Below, piece by piece: positions 9,750 to 17,289 of a stretch of DNA of 64,000 bases. How positions within the stretch are numbered: the stretch's first letter is position 1; each line of letters begins with the position of its first letter. Source of the stretch: Streptomyces niger (lineage in GTDB: Bacteria > Actinomycetota > Actinomycetes > Streptomycetales > Streptomycetaceae); the NCBI RefSeq assembly GCF_000718305.1, contig NZ_JOFQ01000015.1, forward strand, positions 1-64,000, given 5' to 3'. The notes below the pieces were generated by a model. That model saw only the letters and a program-made list of their open reading frames with translations. It had not been told where the DNA came from and ran no database searches. The translations under genes were made by a program, and so were the position numbers.

Positions 9750-10976
9750 ATGACCGACGCCTCCGTCGCCCCGACGGAACACCGTCCGCACACCCGCGAC
9801 CTGCGGCTGGGCGTCATCGGGCTCGGCCTGCGCGCCACCCTCGCCAAGGAGGCCCACCACCCCGGCGCGGGCTCCGCCGTGGTGGCCGCCGCCGACACCG
9901 CGCCCGGCATGTTCGGCCGGGCCCGCAAGTGGTTCGGCGACGACGTGCGCGTCTACCCCGACCACCGGCGGATGCTGGCCGCCGAGGACCTGGACGCGGT
10001 CTTCGTCATCACCCCCGACCACACCCACGAGGCCCTCGCGGTGGACCTGTTGGAGGCCGGGGTCGCCGTCTTCGTGGAGAAGCCGCTCGCCATCACCACC
10101 GAGGGCTGCGACCGCGTTCTGGAGGCCGCGCGGACCGGCCGCACCCGGCTGTACGTGGGCCACAACATGCGGCACATGCCGGTGGTGCGGGTCATGCGCG
10201 ACCTCATCCGGGGCGGCGAGATCGGCGAGGTCAAGGCCGTGTGGTGCCGGCACTTCGTCGGCCACGGCGGCGACTTCTACTTCAAGGACTGGCACGCCGA
10301 CCGCCGCAACACCACGAGCCTGCTCCTCCAGAAGGGCGCCCACGACCTGGACGTCATCCACTGGCTGGCCGGCGCGTACACCGAGCGTGTCACCGCGCTC
10401 GGCGGCCTGACCGTCTACGGCGACATCGCCGACCGCTCGGGCCAGGCCCCCGGTGCCGTCATGCCCGACTGGTACGACCCCGAGCGCAACTGGCCCCCGC
10501 TCTCCCTCACCGGGCTGAACCCCGTCGTCGACGTCGAGGACCTGTCGATGATGGTGATGCGGCTGGAGGGCGGCATCCACGCCAGCTACCAGCAGTGCCA
10601 CTACACCCCCGACTACTGGCGCAACTACACGGTCATCGGCACCGAGGGCCGGCTGGAGAACTTCGGTGACCACGGGGAGACCGCCGAGGTCCGGGTGTGG
10701 AAACACCGCAGCGGCTACCGTGCCGACGCGGACCTCGTCGTCCCGATGCCGTCGCCCGGCGAGGGTGGGCACGGCGGCTCCGACCCGATGCTGGTGGCCG
10801 AGTTCCTGCGCTTCGTCCGCTCCGGTGGGACGACGGACACCAGCCCGGTCGCCGCCCGTGAGGCGGTCGCCGCCGGCGTCGCCGCGACCGAGTCACTGCG
10901 CGCCGACGGCCGCCCCGTCACGGTGCCGCGGGTCGCCCCCGACCTGGCGGACTGGTTCGCGAACGGCCAGAGCTGA
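9750..10976 (+). CDS. Gfo/Idh/MocA family oxidoreductase
   Basis: A 408-residue NAD(P)-dependent sugar oxidoreductase. The N-terminal Rossmann fold starts at LRLGVIGLGLRATLAKEA near residue 22, followed by VFVITPDHTHEAL and the family motif EKPLAIT near residue 112. A C-terminal substrate domain contains KGAHDLDVIHWLAGAY near residue 195. Six bases separate it from the permease stop, so it is co-transcribed. It probably oxidises or epimerises the sugar brought in by the transporter, such as an inositol, a deoxy sugar or a uronic acid derivative; the substrate cannot be fixed from sequence. Confidence 0.9.
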   Translation: MTDASVAPTEHRPHTRDLRLGVIGLGLRATLAKEAHHPGAGSAVVAAADTAPGMFGRARKWFGDDVRVYPDHRRMLAAEDLDAVFVITPDHTHEALAVDLLEAGVAVFVEKPLAITTEGCDRVLEAARTGRTRLYVGHNMRHMPVVRVMRDLIRGGEIGEVKAVWCRHFVGHGGDFYFKDWHADRRNTTSLLLQKGAHDLDVIHWLAGAYTERVTALGGLTVYGDIADRSGQAPGAVMPDWYDPERNWPPLSLTGLNPVVDVEDLSMMVMRLEGGIHASYQQCHYTPDYWRNYTVIGTEGRLENFGDHGETAEVRVWKHRSGYRADADLVVPMPSPGEGGHGGSDPMLVAEFLRFVRSGGTTDTSPVAAREAVAAGVAATESLRADGRPVTVPRVAPDLADWFANGQS

Positions 10977-11103
10977 CCGCTGACCTTCACAAACCCGTGG
11001 ACACCTTCCGGACAAGCGACGAACACGCACCATGACTTCTTGTAAGGGACTTGTTCAGGGAATTTGAGGCGTCCTGATACACCCGGTCCGAGGTTTTGCG
11101 ACC

Positions 11104-11133
11104 TTGACGGGAATCAGCACGGACGGATATCCA
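11104..11133 (+). promoter_or_regulatory. Possible promoter of the small-gene island
   Basis: TTGACG at 11104-11109 is followed by the AT-rich GGATATCCA at 11125-11133. The spacing to TATCCA is 18 bases. The match is moderate, but it is the only promoter-like pair before the 11179 start. Confidence 0.3.
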
Positions 11134-11178
11134 GTTCAACGAGCAGGAAAAATCCAAGAAGCACGGGAGGCCTCACCC

Positions 11179-11427
11179 ATGGCTGGTCCTTTTCGCCTCG
11201 CCCCCCAGGAAGTACAGGGACACATCCCCACCTGGGCCTTCGGCCGACAGACCAAGGTGATCGTCGACTGCAAGGCCGACGGGAACTTCGAGATGACGGC
11301 CGGCGGGTCCGCGACCGAGGTCAACGCGCTCCGAGTGGGACGAAATGAATTCGAGCGCTCTTTCGGCGGCGTCGAGTTATCCGTCAAGAATCTGACTCTG
11401 GAGGACATCACGGTGACGACGGAATAG
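11179..11427 (+). CDS. Hypothetical small protein (82 aa) with a TTA codon
   Basis: Begins MAGPFRLAPQEVQGHIPTWA. It has no signal peptide or membrane segment. Alternating hydrophobic residues (TKVIVDCKADGNFEMTAGG, GGVELSVKNLTLEDITVTT) suggest a small all-beta fold. The ATG at 11179 has GGGAGG 8 bases upstream, and codon 67 (11377-11379) is TTA. Eight bases separate it from the next small gene, so the two form an operon. I do not recognise the family. A role as structural partner or antagonist of the downstream RelE/ParE-like protein is possible but only a guess. Confidence 0.65.
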   Translation: MAGPFRLAPQEVQGHIPTWAFGRQTKVIVDCKADGNFEMTAGGSATEVNALRVGRNEFERSFGGVELSVKNLTLEDITVTTE

Positions 11428-11435
11428 GCGCGGCG

Positions 11436-11711
11436 ATGCCGTGGACGTTCGACAAAAGCCGGATGGAAGTCGTCGGCCAGCTCACCAAATCCGAGCAGGA
11501 GACGTTCGACATTTTCCAGAACGCGATCCAGAGCGAGGGGCTCCACCCCGCCCAGGCAGCCGCGCGGGCCGGCGACACGAACTACAAGCGGTTGCTGGGC
11601 GATCAGTTCCAGATCCGCTTGAGCCAGAGCTCGCGCGCCACATTCCTGGTCCTTGACGAAGGAGGCGGCAACGGGAGGGTCGAGATGCTCCAGCTCGCCG
11701 GCCATACGTAG
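11436..11711 (+). CDS. Small protein (91 aa), possibly RelE/ParE-fold
   Basis: Starts MPWTFDKSRMEVVGQLTK. A helical N-terminal half (KSEQETFDIFQNAIQ) is followed by NYKRLLGDQFQIRLSQSSRA and a closing strand VEMLQLAGHT. The pattern of helices followed by a four-strand sheet with IRLS.....F.V.......VEMLQLGGHT-like ending resembles RelE/ParE-type toxins (compare RLSGGYRVRF and VEVLRIGHR in that superfamily). This is a fold-level guess, and no catalytic residues are certain. It is co-directional with the 82-residue gene and followed by a hairpin at 11740-11766, which ends the unit. Confidence 0.6.
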   Translation: MPWTFDKSRMEVVGQLTKSEQETFDIFQNAIQSEGLHPAQAAARAGDTNYKRLLGDQFQIRLSQSSRATFLVLDEGGGNGRVEMLQLAGHT

Positions 11712-11739
11712 CAGCTCCTGAGAGCCGAGACGCGGCCAG

Positions 11740-11766
11740 GCCCCTGCCCGGCATTCGGGCAGGGGC
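11740..11766 (+). terminator. Stem-loop after the 91-aa gene
   Basis: Perfect 11-bp arms GCCCCTGCCCG / CGGGCAGGGGC with a 5-base loop, 29 bases after the stop. Flanking GGCC pairs extend the stem with one bulge. Confidence 0.75.
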
Positions 11767-11890
11767 CGGCCGGCACCCGCTGGATCTGCCGTGTTTTCTC
11801 CGCCGATCACCGGGCACCTGCACCGGTGATCGGCCGTGCAGCGGCAAGCCGTACCCGGCGCACCGCGCTGGAGGAGGACGGAGGTCCACC

Positions 11891-12019
11891 GTGTTGAGCA
11901 CAATCGCAGATGTTCTCCGGTCCATCGGCGGGGCCATCGCCACCGTCGTCACCCTGCCTTTCCGGGCAGTGGCCCGACTGTTCGGCGGTGCCGCGAGCTC
12001 CGCCCACGGACACCACTGA
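11891..12019 (+). CDS. 42-residue amphipathic peptide gene
   Basis: GTG at 11891 preceded by an excellent ribosome site GGAGGT five bases upstream. The product starts VLSTIADVLRSIGGAIATVV, continues TLPFRAVARLFGG and ends in a His-rich tail AHGHH. It is a hydrophobic/amphipathic helix with a basic second half and no charged N-terminus, so it may associate with the membrane. Similar LPFRAVARLFGG-type micro-proteins are, to my recollection, widespread in Streptomyces without an assigned function. A clean hairpin at 12060-12092 follows. The ribosome site and terminator support a real gene. Confidence 0.6.
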   Translation: MLSTIADVLRSIGGAIATVVTLPFRAVARLFGGAASSAHGHH

Positions 12020-12059
12020 CAGGGCAGTCACGCGTCGATACGAAGCGCTTCCAGGACCG

Positions 12060-12092
12060 AGGCCCGGCTGGTACCCCCGTCCAGCCGGGCCT
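12060..12092. terminator. Hairpin between the micro-protein gene and the PAS-LuxR gene
   Basis: Perfect 12-bp arms AGGCCCGGCTGG / CCAGCCGGGCCT around a 9-base loop, placed between convergent genes, so it can end transcription from either side. Confidence 0.75.
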
Positions 12093-12129
12093 GCGCGCGC
12101 CGGGGTGCGGAGCTGACGTCCCCGAGGTC

Positions 12130-13449
12130 TCAGAGAGAGCCGAGGGGGTGCGGGGCCGTCGCCGGGAGCGGGGGCCAGGCGCGGGGGGCGAGGATGCCGA
12201 GGACGTAGGCGCGGGCGACGAGGGCGGGCCTGGTCGCGGCGCCCAAGAGGTCCCGCAGCCGACTGAGGTGGTAGTCCACCGCTTGCCGGGAGAGCTTCAG
12301 CGAGGTGGCGATCTCGCCGTTGGTGCTGCCCCCCGCGAGGAGGGACAGTATGCGGACCTGCGCCGCGGTGAGCGGGGGGTGTGCCTCATGGGCGATGCTC
12401 TGGTGGGTGACGACGGCCCACACGTGCGCAACGCGGCCGGCGGGCCCGATCACCGAGGTCAGGTGCAGCTGCGCGCGGCGCTGACGCCCCGCGGTGTCGA
12501 GGAGTACGGCGGAGGTCTCCACCCGTCTGACGCGGCGCGTGATCAGCGCCTCCCAGGCGAGGCGCAGCGGGCGGAGGTCGGGCGTGGCGGCGAGCAGGGT
12601 GTGCGCGCGGCGGCCGACGAGGTCGGACAGGCGCGTCCGGAACAGTTCGGCGGTGGCCGGGCCCGCCTGCTCGATGCGGCCGTTGACCGAGAGCAGCGCG
12701 CAGGGCAGACCGCTGTGGTCCCGCAGCGCCCGCAGGTTCTCCTCGGCCTCCCGCCGCTGGTCCATCGCGCGGGCGTGCTCGGTGATGTCGACGTAGATCC
12801 CGGCCACACAGGCCTGGCCGTCCTCCTCGACCGGGAAGCGGTGGCCGGCCGCCTGCCCCGTGCTGCCGTCCGAGCGGTGGTACCTCAGGTGGTGGCGTAC
12901 CGGCTTGCCGCGGCTGAGGATCTCCTGGTCCAGGGCCCGGAACTGTGCGGCGTCGGAGGGGGTGTCGAAGTCCTCGATACGGCTGCCGACGACCCGCTCC
13001 GCCGTGGTGCCGTAGAGGTGCGCGTAGGAATGGTTGGCCCATAGATAGCAGCCGTCGCGGTCCCGGATGAAGGCCGCGGCCGGGGCGAAGTCGGCGAATT
13101 CCGCGAAGGCGGCGTACCGGCGGCCGCCCGCGGGCTGCGTATCGGTCTCCACGGCGATTCCACGGGTACGGCCGCTGCTTCGACGCTCGCCCAGGGGCCA
13201 CGTCACACGGAAGGTCCGACCGTCGAACGGAACCAGGAAGTGGTCGTCTCCGCAGTCCTCCCCCTGGCCGTCGTCGCGGGAGTTTCTCTGAGCGGACATC
13301 TCCTGGCGCGCACGGTCGAGGAAGCGTTGCGTGGTGGGCAGATCGGTGAAGGCACCGCCGCCCCTCTCCACGACGCGCCCCTGCTCGTCGGCCTCCCACC
13401 AGGACACGGGGAGGTGCTCCAGCAGTGCTCTGAGACCGGAATCATCCAC
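12130..13449 (-). CDS. PAS-LuxR transcriptional regulator
   Basis: A 439-residue cytosolic regulator. Two to three PAS-like sensor segments are visible: near residues 10-100, near 120-235 (FIRDRDGCYLWANHSYAHLYG, then AGIYVDITEHARAMDQ) and near 240-350 (LLSVNGRIEQAGPATAELF). The C-terminus carries a LuxR helix-turn-helix, LTAAQVRILSLLAGGSTNGE then IATSLKLSRQAVDYHLSRL. PAS-LuxR proteins of the PimM type activate specialised-metabolite genes. The GTG at 13449 has GGAAAGG upstream. It is divergent from the ATP-grasp operon with 370 bases between, so it is the obvious candidate regulator of that operon. It is larger than PimM-type activators (about 190-200 aa). Confidence 0.85.
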   Translation of the reverse strand: MDDSGLRALLEHLPVSWWEADEQGRVVERGGGAFTDLPTTQRFLDRARQEMSAQRNSRDDGQGEDCGDDHFLVPFDGRTFRVTWPLGERRSSGRTRGIAVETDTQPAGGRRYAAFAEFADFAPAAAFIRDRDGCYLWANHSYAHLYGTTAERVVGSRIEDFDTPSDAAQFRALDQEILSRGKPVRHHLRYHRSDGSTGQAAGHRFPVEEDGQACVAGIYVDITEHARAMDQRREAEENLRALRDHSGLPCALLSVNGRIEQAGPATAELFRTRLSDLVGRRAHTLLAATPDLRPLRLAWEALITRRVRRVETSAVLLDTAGRQRRAQLHLTSVIGPAGRVAHVWAVVTHQSIAHEAHPPLTAAQVRILSLLAGGSTNGEIATSLKLSRQAVDYHLSRLRDLLGAATRPALVARAYVLGILAPRAWPPLPATAPHPLGSL

Positions 13450-13819
13450 GAGGGCCTTTCCGTCCGAGTTCCCGCCGGTCGGCGGGGAATGACATCGCGA
13501 TGTCTATCCCGTGCGTGATCCTTCCAATGCTCGGTTCTCGGCCGACTGCGTCGCGTGAGCGCGACCCCGCACAGCCGGCCGTAGGTGCCCCCTTTTTTCG
13601 TCTTTTTCCGTCTGCGCTCGACGCCGTGCGCGACTTTGGCATTTGCCTGACCGGTGGCCGTCCGCTGCGGCGGTTTCGAGGATCGCCGTCTGATTCCCTT
13701 GGGTGCGCCACCGGTCACCCGTCGTGTTCTACGCGGGTTGCGCCAGGTGCAGCGAGTCGACATCCCGTACCCGGCACGTCGATATCTCCGGCAGGACGAA
13801 CGATGGGAGACGAACTTCA
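13450..13819. other. Divergent control region between the PAS-LuxR gene and the ATP-grasp operon
   Basis: 370 bases without a gene. A conspicuous T-rich run (CCCCCTTTTTTCGTCTTTTT) lies at 13590-13609, unusual in this GC-rich DNA. No PimM-type operator (CTVGGGAWWTCCCBAG) could be found. Promoters for both directions must lie here, but I cannot assign boxes. Confidence 0.45.
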
Positions 13820-15271
13820 GTGAGCACGGTGCTGTTGGTGCACGCCAAGGGTGGTCCGCCGCTCGGCCATGTCCTGTCACGGGCAGCAGCGAGAGCGGAA
13901 GTGCACCTGTTGGCGCTCAGCGCGCTTCCGTCAGCGGTCGCCGCGTCCGCGAGCAGTCTGTGCGCCTCCGTCGTGACGCCCACCGACGCGGAGCGGTTCG
14001 ACCTGGTCTCACTGATCGTCTCGCGGGCCGAGGCGGTCGGTGCGGACGCGGTCCTCACCTTCTCCGAGTACGCGGTCGTGGCCGTCGCCGAGGCTTGTGC
14101 GGCGCTCGGTCTCGCCGGCGCGGGAGGCGCCGCCGCGCTCGCCCGCGACAAGCGGATGATGCGGTACACCTGGCATCGGCACGGCCTGCCGCAGCCTGCG
14201 TTCCGTCCCGTCACCACGCGGGCCGATCTACACGAAGCCGCCGCCGCCCTGCCGTTCCCCATGCTGCTGAAGGCGGCCTGGAGCGCGGGTTCCACCGCCC
14301 ACCAGGTCATCGCCTCGCCGCGGGAGGCCGACGGCGCCTGGCGGCGCTCGCGCGAGGTGATGGCGGAGTCCGCCCGGTTGGGGTTCGCCGAACTCCATGT
14401 GGCCGAGGCGGCGGCGCACTTCGTGGTCGAGGAGATCGTGACCGGTGACGCCGCGCAGTGGTTCGACGAGCCCGGCTGGGGCGACTACGTCAGCGTCGAG
14501 GGCGTGGTGGCCGGCGGCGTCTTCCACCCGGTCTGCGTCAGTGGCCGGATGCCGACGGTGGAACCGTTCACCGAGCGCGCCGGCATCACCCCCGCGTTGC
14601 TTCCCGCGGATCTCCAGGACCGCGTCGTGGCCCTCGCCCGGAAGGCCGTCGACGCCCTCGGCCTGCGCGACTGCGGTACACACACCGAGATCAAGCTCGG
14701 CGCCGACGGGCGCATGTGGCTGATCGAGACGGCCGCCCGGTTCGGTGGCGCGATGACCGTCCCGCAGATCGAGCAGGTCTTCCGACTCGACCTCGTCGGC
14801 ATGCTCGTGGACCACCTGCTGGGCCGCCCGGTCGCCTGGCCGGAGCGGGCCCTCGGCCCCGAGCAGGCGCGCGGCGCCGCGGGTTCCCTCGTCGTCCTCG
14901 CGGTGGACGGCCGCGGCGAGGCCTGGCGGGACCGCAGGGTGTGGGACTTCCCCGCGGTGACGGAGGCCGTCACGCTCAGTGAGGGCAGCACCCTCTCGGT
15001 GGTACCGGAGAGTTCGCTGCCGGACGGCAGCACCGTGCCGGTCTACGACCCCGCCGGCGGTGCCAACACGATGGCGGCCCTGTGCCTGCTCTCCGCCGCC
15101 GACGCGCGCACCGTGCTCCGCGACTTCACCACCCTGGTGGACGCGCTGCCCACCGTGCTGCCGCCGGCCGCCTCCGCCGCCCCGCAACCACTGTCCACCA
15201 CCCCTCAACTCCTGTCCGGCACACCGCAGTTGACGTCCGCCGCACCGCAGCCCGAAGGAGTCCGCGCATGA
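13820..15271 (+). CDS. ATP-grasp ligase
   Basis: A 483-residue carboxylate-amine/thiol ligase of the ATP-grasp superfamily. Visible are a pre-ATP-grasp domain with VLTFSEYAVVAVAEACAALG, then ARDKRMMRYTWHRHGLPQP near residue 110 and the lysine strand FPMLLKAAWSAGST near residue 149. The Mg-binding end, HTEIKLGADGRMWLIETAAR, is near residue 290. Family members couple an amino acid or other carboxylate to an amine with ATP. The last 40 residues are a Pro/Gln/Thr/Ser repeat-like tail (PQPLSTTPQLLSGTPQ). The GTG start at 13820 has GGGAGA upstream. The stop overlaps the dikinase start (ATGA). Context suggests specialised metabolism; the substrates are unknown. Confidence 0.85.
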   Translation: MSTVLLVHAKGGPPLGHVLSRAAARAEVHLLALSALPSAVAASASSLCASVVTPTDAERFDLVSLIVSRAEAVGADAVLTFSEYAVVAVAEACAALGLAGAGGAAALARDKRMMRYTWHRHGLPQPAFRPVTTRADLHEAAAALPFPMLLKAAWSAGSTAHQVIASPREADGAWRRSREVMAESARLGFAELHVAEAAAHFVVEEIVTGDAAQWFDEPGWGDYVSVEGVVAGGVFHPVCVSGRMPTVEPFTERAGITPALLPADLQDRVVALARKAVDALGLRDCGTHTEIKLGADGRMWLIETAARFGGAMTVPQIEQVFRLDLVGMLVDHLLGRPVAWPERALGPEQARGAAGSLVVLAVDGRGEAWRDRRVWDFPAVTEAVTLSEGSTLSVVPESSLPDGSTVPVYDPAGGANTMAALCLLSAADARTVLRDFTTLVDALPTVLPPAASAAPQPLSTTPQLLSGTPQLTSAAPQPEGVRA

Positions 15272-17289
15272 GCACCGCTCCGCTCCCCCTCGGCGACACC
15301 GGCGCTCCGGAACCCGCGACCGACCGCACGGTGATCGGCGAGAACCTCTCGCTGCCGCTGTTCCGCACCCTGTCCGGCGTGCTGGCCGGCCATCCCTACC
15401 TCAAGGTCGTCGTCGACCGCGCCGAGGCCACCTGGCACCTGCTCGACACGGCCGCCCACCCCTTCCACGTCAACTACATCGCCACCCATGTCATCGGCAT
15501 GGACCTCGCCGAACTCGACGCCGCGCTGGACGAGTTCAATGCGTCCGTCTACATGGACCCCGAGCGCCGCTTCCTGCTCGGGGTGCTGTCCCTGCACACC
15601 GAGCAGGAAGCGGAGGGCCGCGAGCGCACCTTCCTCGTGCTGGAGACGACCGAGGCCGACACCATGCACGGGGAGTTGCTGGAGTTCTTCTACTCCTTCG
15701 TCCGGGAGCGCGTCGACGGCCGGCTGCCGCTCCTGCTCAAGCCCGCCAATCACGGCCAGGAAGAAGAACTGGCCGCGGTCAGCGAGCAGCGGGTGCCGCG
15801 CATCCTCAGCCACGAACTCTTCGGCACCAGGACCCGCACGCCGCTCAACCTCGGGGACGCCACGGGCCGGTTACGTCACTTCCGGACGGTGCAGGAGTAT
15901 GAAGCGGCGGCCGGCGGGCTCGGCTGGTCGGACATCGTCGCCATGCCCTGCCTGCCGGACGACGTACGAAGAGTGGCCGGGTTCATCAACACCGCGCCCA
16001 TCACCCCGCTGTCCCACACCAACGTCCTCGCCTCCGGATGGGGCATCCCCAACGCGATCGTCCGCGACCTGGAACAGCTCATCGAGAAGGACGGCCTGGA
16101 CGGCGCCTGGGTCCGCTACCGGGTCCGTGAGGACGAGATCACCCTGGAGCGGTTGGCGCGCGCTCCCGAGCTGCGGGCCCCGGCCTGGCACCAACAGCGC
16201 ATCCGGCTGGAGCCCCCGCTCCTGGCGGACGCCCCCGTACTCTCCCTGCACCGGCTGCGCAGCGCCGATCGGGACCGTTACGGCACCAAGGCGGCCAACC
16301 TCGGCGAGCTGTACCACGTGCTCGACAGCCGCACGGCGGATCTCACCGCGTTCCACGGCCGCCCCCGCCCGCCGCGGGAGAACCTGTACGGGCACCTCGC
16401 GGCCCGGCTCGGCCTGCGCGCGCCCGCCGCCGCCGAACTCCGCGTGGCCGCCGTCTCCTTCGTGGCCGGCACGGTCGGGGCCCCCGAAGGGGTCGCCCTG
16501 CCGTTCTCCCTCCTGCACCGTTTCCTCACCTCCTCCCCCGCGCTCCAGCAGGGCATCGGCAAGCTGAAGATGGCGCTCGAACTCGACGCCACCGACGTGC
16601 TCGACCCGCTCTGCCTGCAGCTCCAGCAGTTGGTCCGGCACACCCCGATGCCCGAGTCCGTCGCCGGGGAGATCACCCGGGCCCTCCCGGCGCCGCTCGC
16701 CACGGGCGTCCGCCTCGTGGTCCGCTCCTCCTCCAACGCCGAGGACCTGCCGGGCTTCTCCGCGGCCGGTGTCTACGACTCGGTCACCACTGTCCGCGGT
16801 ACCGACGAACTCCTCGACGCCGTGCGGCAGGTGTGGGCCTCGTTGCTCTCTCCGCGCAGCGTGCGACTGCGCCAGCAGGTGGGCATCTCCCTGGACGACA
16901 CGTACATGGGCGTGATCATCCAGGTGTACGTCCCCGCCGCACTCGGCGGCGTCCTGGTGACCTGCAATCCCACCCGGCGCGAGGACTTCCGCAACGTCTA
17001 TCTCAACTGCTCGCCGGGCTCGCCGGAGAAGGTCGTCGAGGGCGAGGTCCTGCCGCAGCAGTACCTGTACAACACCGTCGAGGGCGGCGGGCGCACCGTC
17101 GCCCTCGGCTCCTGGACCGAGGGGCTGCCCGCCGCCACGCGCGCCCGGCTCGCGGACCTGTCCCTGGCCGGGCGGCTGCTGCAGTCCCACTTCAGCGCGC
17201 CCGAGGTGGACGCCCCGTTGGACATCGAGTGGCTGCTGACCGATCAGGGCGACTTCCGCCTGGTCCAGATCCGTCCCTACGCGCTGTGA
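15268..17289 (+). CDS. PEP-synthase / glucan-water-dikinase-like protein with a TTA codon
   Basis: A 673-residue phosphotransferase. Residues 235-265 hold a swivelling-domain histidine motif TPLSHTNVLASGWGIPN (His250). Residues 330-673 form a PEP-synthase-type ATP-binding domain with KAANLGEL (341-348), VRSSSNAEDLPG (485-496) and a C-terminal DIEWLLTDQGDFRLVQIRPY. His domain before ATP domain is the order found in glucan/phosphoglucan water dikinases, not in PEP synthase or PPDK, and the PEP/pyruvate TIM barrel is absent. Codon 202 (15871-15873) is TTA. It overlaps the ATP-grasp gene (ATGA) and the transporter gene (GTGA). It probably moves the beta-phosphate of ATP via His250 to an acceptor; the acceptor is unknown. 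Confidence 0.85.
   Translation: MSTAPLPLGDTGAPEPATDRTVIGENLSLPLFRTLSGVLAGHPYLKVVVDRAEATWHLLDTAAHPFHVNYIATHVIGMDLAELDAALDEFNASVYMDPERRFLLGVLSLHTEQEAEGRERTFLVLETTEADTMHGELLEFFYSFVRERVDGRLPLLLKPANHGQEEELAAVSEQRVPRILSHELFGTRTRTPLNLGDATGRLRHFRTVQEYEAAAGGLGWSDIVAMPCLPDDVRRVAGFINTAPITPLSHTNVLASGWGIPNAIVRDLEQLIEKDGLDGAWVRYRVREDEITLERLARAPELRAPAWHQQRIRLEPPLLADAPVLSLHRLRSADRDRYGTKAANLGELYHVLDSRTADLTAFHGRPRPPRENLYGHLAARLGLRAPAAAELRVAAVSFVAGTVGAPEGVALPFSLLHRFLTSSPALQQGIGKLKMALELDATDVLDPLCLQLQQLVRHTPMPESVAGEITRALPAPLATGVRLVVRSSSNAEDLPGFSAAGVYDSVTTVRGTDELLDAVRQVWASLLSPRSVRLRQQVGISLDDTYMGVIIQVYVPAALGGVLVTCNPTRREDFRNVYLNCSPGSPEKVVEGEVLPQQYLYNTVEGGGRTVALGSWTEGLPAATRARLADLSLAGRLLQSHFSAPEVDAPLDIEWLLTDQGDFRLVQIRPYAL

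Noticed and set aside
8859..10772. Long minus-strand frame opposite the permease and oxidoreductase genes
   Set aside because: Composition is Val/Gly/His/Gln-rich shadow sequence and no conserved segment is visible.
13450..13819. PimM-type operator in the PAS-LuxR/ATP-grasp gap
   Set aside because: I looked for CTVGGGAWWTCCCBAG; only an imperfect ATTCCCTTGGG is present, which is too weak.
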